DNA from: Brenneria nigrifluens DSM 30175 = ATCC 13028
Lineage (GTDB): Bacteria > Pseudomonadota > Gammaproteobacteria > Enterobacterales > Enterobacteriaceae
Assembly: GCF_005484965.1 (NCBI RefSeq)
Contig: NZ_CP034036.1
Coordinates: 2,046,001 to 2,110,000 of the forward strand
Length of the DNA: 64,000 nt
Direction: 5' to 3'
Of this stretch, positions 57,881-64,000 are shown piece after piece (within the stretch, counting starts at the first letter, position 1; every line of letters begins with the position of its first letter). The notes below the pieces were generated by a model that did no database searches, had not been told where the DNA came from, and was given only the letters and a program-made list of their open reading frames with translations. Position numbers and translations under genes: made by a program.

Positions 57881-59840
57881 CGCTGCCGCCTGGCTAAATT
57901 TTTCGCGGGCGTTGGTCAAGGCGCGCCAAGATGTTCGCCCCCCAGAGCCATTGTCGCTGAGTGAGTGGGCCAACCGATACGCGGTACTGTCAAAGGAAAC
58001 CAGCGCGCAGACCGGGAAGTTCCGCAGCTTTGCGTACCAGGACGGCATTATGGATGCGTTTACCGATCCTGCGGTTATGCAGGTTACGGTAAAAAAGTCG
58101 GCCCGCGTCGGCTATACCAAAATTCTGGACCATGTCACTGCTTATTACCTATCGCATGACCCATCCCCGATCCTGGTGGTACAGCCCCGTGTGGAGGATG
58201 CTGAGGACTACAGCAAAACCGAAATCATGCCAATGCTGCGTGACACACCTGCATTGGCGGACATCTGCCCTGATCCGAAAGCGAAGGACAGCAACCAGAC
58301 CATCCTGAAAAAAACGTTTTCAAATGGCGCCAACCTGACGTTGACCGGCGCTAACAGCCCTGGCGGTTTCCGGCGTATCACTTGCCGGATCATCCTGTTC
58401 GACGAAGTGGACGGCTACCCGTCCGGCGGCGCCGGGATGGAGGGTGACCAGATTGCGCTGGGCATCAAACGCTCGGAGACGTTCTGGAACCGGAAGATAG
58501 GCGTCGGCTCCACGCCGACAGTGACGGGGACCAGCCGCATCGATCGTGCGTTCGATGAGAGCGACCAGCGCTATTACCATGTTCCGTGCCCGCACTGTGG
58601 GGAATATCAGGTACTGGAATGGGGCGGTACGGACACGCCCTATGGCATCAAGTGGGAAAAGGACGCCGACGGCAACCACCTGCCGGAAACCGCGTACTAC
58701 GTCTGTCGGCACAATGGTTGCGTGATCCATCACAACGAAAAGGCCGGGATGATCAAGCTCGGCGAATGGCGCGCGACGAAACCGTTTAACGGCAATGCCG
58801 GATTTCACATCTGGGCCGGCTACAGCCTATTCCCCAATGCCGCGTGGAAATATCTGGTGGCCGAATGGCTGCGGGTGAAAGATGACCCGCTGGCACGGCA
58901 GACGTTTATTAACCTGGTACTGGGCGAATCGTACGAAGACCGCGGCGAAAAAGCGCTGAGCGATCGCAAGTTGGCGGAACGCTGCGAGGTTTACCCGGCG
59001 GAAGTCCCGGACGGCGTGGCGGTGCTCACGGCTGGCGTCGATACCCAGGATAACCGGTTTGAAATATCGGTATGGGGCTGGGGGCTTAATGAAGAAAGTT
59101 GGTCGATAGTTCACGACGTGATAGAGGGCGATCTGGAAACCGCCGAGCCGTGGCAGCGCCTGGATGCCTATCTGCAACAAATCTGGCGGCGCGCTGACGG
59201 GCGCGGACTCACTCTGATGGCGGTCTGCATGGACTCCGGCGGTCACCATACCCAGAAAGTTTACGAGTTCGCCAAAGAACGGCTGGGCCGGCGCATCTGG
59301 GCGATAAAAGGGGAGTCGGCGCGAGGGGGTAAACGCTCTCCCGTCTGGCCGACAAAGCGCCCGACATCCCGGAGTAAATTCCAGTTCCGGCCGATCATTC
59401 TCGGGGTTAACGCGGCAAAAGATGCCATCCGCAGCCGTCTGCATATCGAGGTGCCGGATGATCACGCGCCCGGCGATCCGATATCGGGATACATGCATTT
59501 TCCTGTTGAGCGGGACATTAACTATTTTTCCCAGCTACTGGCGGAACGGTCTGTGATGAAAACCTCCGGCGGTCAGCGCTATCGCGTGTGGGAACAGTTG
59601 CCGGGCCGCGCCAATGAGGCGCTGGACTGTCTGGTGTACGCGTACGCTGCGTTGTGTGGACTGCTGTTTTTCGGGCTGAAACTCAATGTGATGGCGGCTA
59701 ACCAGCAGAAAGACCCGTCTTCGCTGCTGCCGCCCCCGACGGAGCCGGAGGAAAAACAGAATCTGCGCCTGCCCGGCGTCACCATCAAAACCCCGGATAA
59801 GCCGGCACCAAAATCGCTGCATAGGCGGTTGGCTCACTAA
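57852..59840 (+). CDS. Large terminase subunit, GpA family
   Basis: A 662-aa packaging motor. The ATPase domain has KKSARVGYTKIL (Walker A-like, residues about 76-87) and IILFDEVDGYP (Walker B); a zinc-binding CPHCGEY lies around 250. The nuclease domain includes TAGVDTQDNRFEISVWGWG, with catalytic Asp. Lambda gpA type, so DNA ends are probably cohesive. A second ATG lies at 57861. Confidence 0.95.
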   Translation: MRQMTEERDNAAAWLNFSRALVKARQDVRPPEPLSLSEWANRYAVLSKETSAQTGKFRSFAYQDGIMDAFTDPAVMQVTVKKSARVGYTKILDHVTAYYLSHDPSPILVVQPRVEDAEDYSKTEIMPMLRDTPALADICPDPKAKDSNQTILKKTFSNGANLTLTGANSPGGFRRITCRIILFDEVDGYPSGGAGMEGDQIALGIKRSETFWNRKIGVGSTPTVTGTSRIDRAFDESDQRYYHVPCPHCGEYQVLEWGGTDTPYGIKWEKDADGNHLPETAYYVCRHNGCVIHHNEKAGMIKLGEWRATKPFNGNAGFHIWAGYSLFPNAAWKYLVAEWLRVKDDPLARQTFINLVLGESYEDRGEKALSDRKLAERCEVYPAEVPDGVAVLTAGVDTQDNRFEISVWGWGLNEESWSIVHDVIEGDLETAEPWQRLDAYLQQIWRRADGRGLTLMAVCMDSGGHHTQKVYEFAKERLGRRIWAIKGESARGGKRSPVWPTKRPTSRSKFQFRPIILGVNAAKDAIRSRLHIEVPDDHAPGDPISGYMHFPVERDINYFSQLLAERSVMKTSGGQRYRVWEQLPGRANEALDCLVYAYAALCGLLFFGLKLNVMAANQQKDPSSLLPPPTEPEEKQNLRLPGVTIKTPDKPAPKSLHRRLAH

Positions 59841-59851
59841 CGAGGATTTTC

Positions 59852-60115
59852 ATGTTTGATCCCAACTCCAGTTTATTGGCTGGTGCGATGACTCGCGGCC
59901 AGTTACTGGCCGCGCTCACCGCCGCACAGCAGGCGTACATAGAATTGTCATCCGGTGCCAAAGGAGTGTCGTTTTCCTACGCACAGGGCGACGGGACGCG
60001 ATCGGTATCGTATCAGCAGACGGACATCGGGCAACTGATGTCCCTGATCCAACTGTTACAGGCACAACTGGGCATCGTGAAACGTCCGCGCCGGACGTTA
60101 AGGTTTCGGTACTGA
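59852..60115 (+). CDS. Head-tail joining protein, gpW-like
   Basis: An 87-aa basic protein (MTRGQLLAALTAAQQAYIEL, VSFSYAQGDGTRSVSYQQ, RPRRTLRFRY), clearly lambda gpW family. It plugs the filled head before tail attachment. AGGA precedes the start and its stop overlaps the portal start. Confidence 0.92.
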   Translation: MFDPNSSLLAGAMTRGQLLAALTAAQQAYIELSSGAKGVSFSYAQGDGTRSVSYQQTDIGQLMSLIQLLQAQLGIVKRPRRTLRFRY

Positions 60116-61740
60116 TGAATGAAATTCGAATTCTGGGCGCCGACGGCCGGCCGCTGCCAACTTCCGGAGGCCCACGCCGTTCCGCGCTGAACGGAAGCGG
60201 CCGCGTTCCCTACGATGCCGCCGACTCATTCAGCGATCAGTTGGCAAACTGGCAGCCGGCACTGTGGTCCCCTGACAACGAGATCAACATTTACCGTGAT
60301 CGTATTGTGTCCCGAGTCCGGGATATGGTGCGTAACGATGGGTGGGCTGCCGGCAGCGTTACCCGTATCCTCGACTCCGCTGTGGGGGCGACGTTTCGGC
60401 CGCTGGCTAAAGCTGATTACCGTGCGTTACAGATGATGAGCGGGGTCAAGGGGTTTGATGCTGCATGGGCGGATGAATATGGGCGAGCCATTGAGGCCGC
60501 CTGGCGGCGCTGGGCGAATGATCCTGGTCGTTACTGCGATGTCGAGCGCAAGAAGACCGTTTCGCAGCTCCTTCGAATTGGGTTTCGCCACAAGTTGATC
60601 GACGGGGACACACTTGCGGTGATGCAATACCGTACTGACAGGTTGGGAATGGGCAAAGCCCGGTATGCGACCACGGTACAATTGATTGACCCTGATCGCC
60701 TGAGCAATCCCCAGGAGCAGTTCGATATGCCTAACGTTCGCGGGGGCGTGGAAATCGACGCCGACGGTGCGCCGGTGGCCTATCACATCCGCAAAGCACA
60801 CATTGGTGACTGGTGGAGCGGTGAGAAAACCATGACGTGGGACCGCATCGAACGGGAAACCTCATGGGGTCGCCCGATCGTCATCCATGACTTTGACGGC
60901 GACCGGGCGACTCAGCATCGCGGAACCAGCATGTTCACCCCCATTGTACAGCGCCTGAAAATGCTGACGAAGTACGACCAGACGGAACTGGAAGCAGCGA
61001 TCCTGAATGCCGTTTTCGGCGCCTACGTTACATCGCCCTATGACCCGCGTCTGTTCGAAGATGGACTGCGGCAGGATGATGTTCTCGCCTATCAGGATAT
61101 GCGCACCGATTTTCATAACGATCATCGCATTTCACTGCATGGCGGCGCGAAGATGCCAATTTTGCCACCGGGTGAGACTATCACGACCGTCGACGCCTCG
61201 CGGCCGAACAGTAATTTTGCGGCGTTTGAAAGTGCGGTGCTGCGCAACTGCGCGGCGGCGACCGGCATATCAACTCAACAGTTAACACAGGACTGGAGCG
61301 ATGTTAACTACAGTTCGGCGCGCGCCGCCATGCTGGAGGCGTGGAAGACGTTAACACGACGCAGAGATGATTTTGCGGCCGGATTTGCGCAGCCGATCCT
61401 GTCCTGTTTTATCGAAGAACTCCACTCTCTGGGCGAGGTGCCGCTCCCTGCCGGTGCGCCGGATTTTCTTGAGGCGCGCGCGGAATATGTTCGAGCCAAG
61501 TGGATGGGGCCGGGTCGCGGTTGGGTTGATCCGGTAGCCGAGAAGAAAGGCGCCATTCTGGGGCTAGAGGCGGGTATGTCTACGCTGGAAAAAGAAGTGG
61601 CTGAAAATGATGGCGAGGACTGGGAAGAAGTGATGGACCAGCGCGCGCGGGAAATCGAAGCCTGTAAAGAACGCGGCCTGCCGTTGCCGTCCTGGGCGCA
61701 GGCGGACACGTTCGCGCCGAATCAAAAGGAGGCACAGTGA
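60115..61740 (+). CDS. Portal protein, lambda gpB family
   Basis: A 541-aa protein of the lambda-type portal family, found as a dodecamer at the packaging vertex. Landmarks: DRIVSRVRDMVRNDGWAAGS near the N-terminus, DTLAVMQYRTDRLGMGKARY in the middle, and SDVNYSSARAAMLEAWKTLT near the C-terminus. The stop overlaps the protease start. Confidence 0.95.
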   Translation: MNEIRILGADGRPLPTSGGPRRSALNGSGRVPYDAADSFSDQLANWQPALWSPDNEINIYRDRIVSRVRDMVRNDGWAAGSVTRILDSAVGATFRPLAKADYRALQMMSGVKGFDAAWADEYGRAIEAAWRRWANDPGRYCDVERKKTVSQLLRIGFRHKLIDGDTLAVMQYRTDRLGMGKARYATTVQLIDPDRLSNPQEQFDMPNVRGGVEIDADGAPVAYHIRKAHIGDWWSGEKTMTWDRIERETSWGRPIVIHDFDGDRATQHRGTSMFTPIVQRLKMLTKYDQTELEAAILNAVFGAYVTSPYDPRLFEDGLRQDDVLAYQDMRTDFHNDHRISLHGGAKMPILPPGETITTVDASRPNSNFAAFESAVLRNCAAATGISTQQLTQDWSDVNYSSARAAMLEAWKTLTRRRDDFAAGFAQPILSCFIEELHSLGEVPLPAGAPDFLEARAEYVRAKWMGPGRGWVDPVAEKKGAILGLEAGMSTLEKEVAENDGEDWEEVMDQRAREIEACKERGLPLPSWAQADTFAPNQKEAQ

Positions 61741-62588
61741 ATTTACCTCATCTGGCACAGCGGCTGTTTAATACACCGCTGGCGCTGCATCCCCGAAAGG
61801 CCGAGGTGGTCATGACCGCATTGGCCGAGCGGATGGGTATTAGCAAAATACAGTCGAACGCCGCGTTCTTGGGCGACGGACAGGAGTTTGAACGCGAGGG
61901 GCGCGACTGCGGCTATGACGTGCTGGAGGGCGTCGCCGTTATCCCGGTTTACGGCACGCTGGTGCAAAAACTGGGTTCGCTGCGGCCCTGGAGTGGCATG
62001 ACCGGTTATGACGGCATCCGACGCTGTTTTTTGACAGCGATGAACGATCCGGAGGTTCGGGCTATCTGCCTGGATATCGATTCTCCTGGCGGAGAAGTGG
62101 CCGGATGTTTCGACCTGGTGGACACCCTCTACGGCGCCCGCGGCGAAAAACCGATTCACGCAATCCTGACCGAAAGTGCCTACTCCGCGGCTTACGCACT
62201 CGCCAGCGCGGCTGACAAAATCATTGTGCCGCGCACCGGCGGCGTTGGTTCCGTTGGCGTCATCGTCATCCACTGCGACTGGTCCCAGCACATTGCCGAT
62301 GATGGGCTGAAGGTCACCATAGTCAAATATGGCGACCGGAAAGCGGAGACGAATCCCTACGTACCGCTGACCGAGGAGGCGCTAACGTCCCTGCAGGTTG
62401 AGGTCGACGAAGTGGGGCAATTATTTGTGTCCACGGTAGCCCGTAACCGTGGCATATCGGAATCAGCAATACGGGATACGCAGGCCGCCCCCTTCCTGTC
62501 ATCTGATGGAGTCCGCATCGGTCTGGCTGACGAAGTGAAAGCGCCCGATGCGGCCTTTCGTGATTTATTAAAAACCATAGGAAACTGA
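61737..62588 (+). CDS. S49-family capsid protease, gpC-like
   Basis: A 283-aa signal-peptide-peptidase A-type protease. The oxyanion/backbone region is LDIDSPGGEVAGCFDLVD, the nucleophile Ser is in TESAYSAAYALAS, and the general-base Lys is in VKYGDRKAETNPY. It matures the prohead. Lambda gpC carries the scaffold at its C-terminus; here the protease gene ends and a separate acidic gene follows 1 bp later. Confidence 0.93.
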   Translation: MNLPHLAQRLFNTPLALHPRKAEVVMTALAERMGISKIQSNAAFLGDGQEFEREGRDCGYDVLEGVAVIPVYGTLVQKLGSLRPWSGMTGYDGIRRCFLTAMNDPEVRAICLDIDSPGGEVAGCFDLVDTLYGARGEKPIHAILTESAYSAAYALASAADKIIVPRTGGVGSVGVIVIHCDWSQHIADDGLKVTIVKYGDRKAETNPYVPLTEEALTSLQVEVDEVGQLFVSTVARNRGISESAIRDTQAAPFLSSDGVRIGLADEVKAPDAAFRDLLKTIGN

Positions 62589-62589
62589 C

Positions 62590-63153
62590 ATGAGTAATAA
62601 ATTTAGCTTTGCACACCTGCTTGGCCGATCCGCCTCTGCCAAAGTGGAAGAGGACGACGAGAAGGAAGAAAGCAAGAAGTCCAAAGCCCGCAAGGCCGAG
62701 AATGAAGAAGACAAGAAGGACGCTGAAGAGGACGACACTGACGCGAAAGAGGATGAAAAGGACGATCCGGACGCCGAAGAGGACGACGACGAAAAGGATG
62801 CAGAAGACGATGATGACGGCGATGACGAAGACGACTCGAAGGCCAAAAAAGCCGGGCGTCGTGCTGAACGTCAGCGTTGCGCAAAAATCTTCGGCAGCAA
62901 GTATGCCGCGGCAAATCCGGCGCTGGCCGCCTCCCTGGCGTTCAATACCGGCATGAGTTCGAAAGCAGCGATCCAGGTGATGGCCTCATCCGGCACATCT
63001 CCCGCGCCGGCGCGCGTCACGCTCGATCAGCGCATGGCGTCGGTCAAAAACCATCAATTGGGTGTGGATGCCAAGCCCGTCGACAAATCAACCAAAGCGG
63101 GGCTGGCTGCAAGCATGAGCAGTCTCTACAGCAAAACCAAAGGGGTTAAATAA
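62590..63153 (+). CDS. Acidic capsid assembly (scaffold-like) protein
   Basis: A 187-aa protein. Residues about 19-85 are an extreme Asp/Glu/Lys low-complexity tract, then a helical part (KKAGRRAERQRCAKIFGSKY, LAASLAFNTGM). In many lambda-like phages a protein of this kind lies between protease and gpD and is thought to act in scaffolding or protease targeting. It overlaps the gpD start (ATG within the stop). Confidence 0.75.
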   Translation: MSNKFSFAHLLGRSASAKVEEDDEKEESKKSKARKAENEEDKKDAEEDDTDAKEDEKDDPDAEEDDDEKDAEDDDDGDDEDDSKAKKAGRRAERQRCAKIFGSKYAAANPALAASLAFNTGMSSKAAIQVMASSGTSPAPARVTLDQRMASVKNHQLGVDAKPVDKSTKAGLAASMSSLYSKTKGVK

Positions 63154-63581
63154 TGTCTACGTTAAACGAATACGGGCAAAATGCCTGGGGGCCGCTGTAT
63201 CGCCAGGATACGTTTATCCCCGATCAACTGATTGCGGGACCGCTCCAACTGGTGACTGATACCGTCACCATCCTCACCGGTGAGTCTGCGTCCTATAAGC
63301 GCGGAACGGTGCTGGGGCGCATCACGGCATCAGGCAAATACACGCTGAGTCTGCCCGTTGCGACGGACGGTAGTGAAGATCCGGTCGCCATCCTGGTTGA
63401 TGACGCGGATGCCACCGCCGCAGATGTGACCGCCGATGTTTACCTGATGGGCGAGTTCAACGCGACGCGCATTACGTATAACGATTCCTGGGTGCTGGCC
63501 GATCTTAAAGCCGCACTGCGCCCGCATAGCATTTTCCTGAAAGACGTCATCGAAGCGCCGGTAACCGTCGCGACCGAATAA
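63153..63581 (+). CDS. Head decoration protein, gpD-like
   Basis: A 142-aa protein (SASYKRGTVLGRITASGKYT, ADVYLMGEFNATRITY) of the lambda gpD family, which trimers on the expanded capsid and stabilises it. Start 63153 overlaps the previous stop. Confidence 0.93.
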   Translation: MSTLNEYGQNAWGPLYRQDTFIPDQLIAGPLQLVTDTVTILTGESASYKRGTVLGRITASGKYTLSLPVATDGSEDPVAILVDDADATAADVTADVYLMGEFNATRITYNDSWVLADLKAALRPHSIFLKDVIEAPVTVATE

Positions 63582-63653
63582 CCCCCCTCAACGTCTGAAT
63601 CCATGCTCTCACGAGTAGGGATTTTCACGTGTTAAACTCAGAGAGAAACAAAC

Positions 63654-64000
63654 ATGTCTGAACCGAATATTTTTGATACCGGGGTGCTGGTGCAGGTTGT
63701 CCCCAACCTGATCACGTCGCAGAACTGGTTGCTTGACCGGTTTTTTCCCAACGTAATAACCAGTGATACCGAATTCGTCAGCATCGATGTGGATGTAGGG
63801 CTGCGCCGCATGGCGCCGTTTTGCTCCCCGCTGGTGGAAGGTAAGTTGGTGGAAAGTCGCCGCTACCAGACCAACACATTCCGGCCGGCGTACGTCAAAG
63901 ACAAGCGAGCTCCGGATCTGCGTAAGCCCATCAAACGCCAGATTGGCGAGCGCATCGGCGGTGAATACACTGCCGGTCAGCGCGAACAGCTGAATCTGAT
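63654..64000 (+). CDS. Major capsid protein, gpE-like (3' end outside window)
   Basis: Starts MSEPNIFDTGVLVQVVPNLI and runs open to the window end. QNWLLDRFFPN and VDVGLRRMAPFCSPLVEG are lambda gpE-family landmarks. GAGAGAAAC precedes the ATG. About 115 of the expected roughly 340 residues are visible. Confidence 0.93.
   Translation, partial: MSEPNIFDTGVLVQVVPNLITSQNWLLDRFFPNVITSDTEFVSIDVDVGLRRMAPFCSPLVEGKLVESRRYQTNTFRPAYVKDKRAPDLRKPIKRQIGERIGGEYTAGQREQLNL

Noticed and set aside
62568..62846. Ser-rich leftward frame opposite the acidic head gene
   Set aside because: Antisense of GAC/GAA/GAG codons; a low-complexity artefact.

Overview
The window reads as a Pectobacterium-type soft-rot enterobacterial chromosome. 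This is inferred from a group I hrp/hrc type III secretion (T3SS) cluster with enterobacterial gene order (HrpL, HrpXY, HrpS, HrpN, HrpW). That cluster is followed by a lambda-like prophage that runs off the right edge. No tRNA, rRNA or CRISPR array was seen.

1-5.4 kb: two ABC permeases of the spermidine/putrescine type (the first cut by the window edge), a hairpin-rich repeat, a broken short-chain dehydrogenase, an APH-fold kinase and a class III aminotransferase, then what looks like a regulator fragment.

5.4-28.5 kb: complete T3SS core. Leftward operon hrpJ-hrcV-hrpQ-hrcN-hrpO-hrpP-hrcQRSTU; rightward hrpL, hrpXY, hrpS, hrpA-hrpB-hrcJ-hrpD-hrpE, hrpF-hrpG-hrcC-hrpT-hrpV and hrpN. The regulatory cascade is readable in the DNA: HrpX/HrpY act on hrpS, HrpS with sigma-54 acts on hrpL (a -24/-12 promoter is visible), and HrpL acts on seven hrp boxes, all with 15-bp spacing.

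28.5-34.2 kb: effector end of the island. An AT-rich gene with its own consensus hrp box lies between remnants of three IS families; it is the best candidate here for an undescribed type III effector. hrpW and a small partner gene follow. The divergent dspE-dspF locus, normally the main effector and chaperone, keeps its hrp box but survives only as fragments. A GntR-family regulator closes the island.

34.3-64 kb: lambda-like prophage. Integrase; leftward early operon (AlpA-like, exonuclease, C5 methyltransferase, ParB-like, DUF2303, YfdR-like and several very small genes); immunity region with cI and cro, three repressor operators on each side and a DUF2335 membrane-protein cassette; rightward replication genes (CII/YmfL-like, helicase, primase, HNH protein, Q); a C4-type antisense RNA controlling a BRO-domain antirepressor; accessory genes (HicAB, secreted nuclease lipoprotein); holin, endolysin, Rz/Rz1; terminase, portal, protease, head genes and the start of the major capsid gene.
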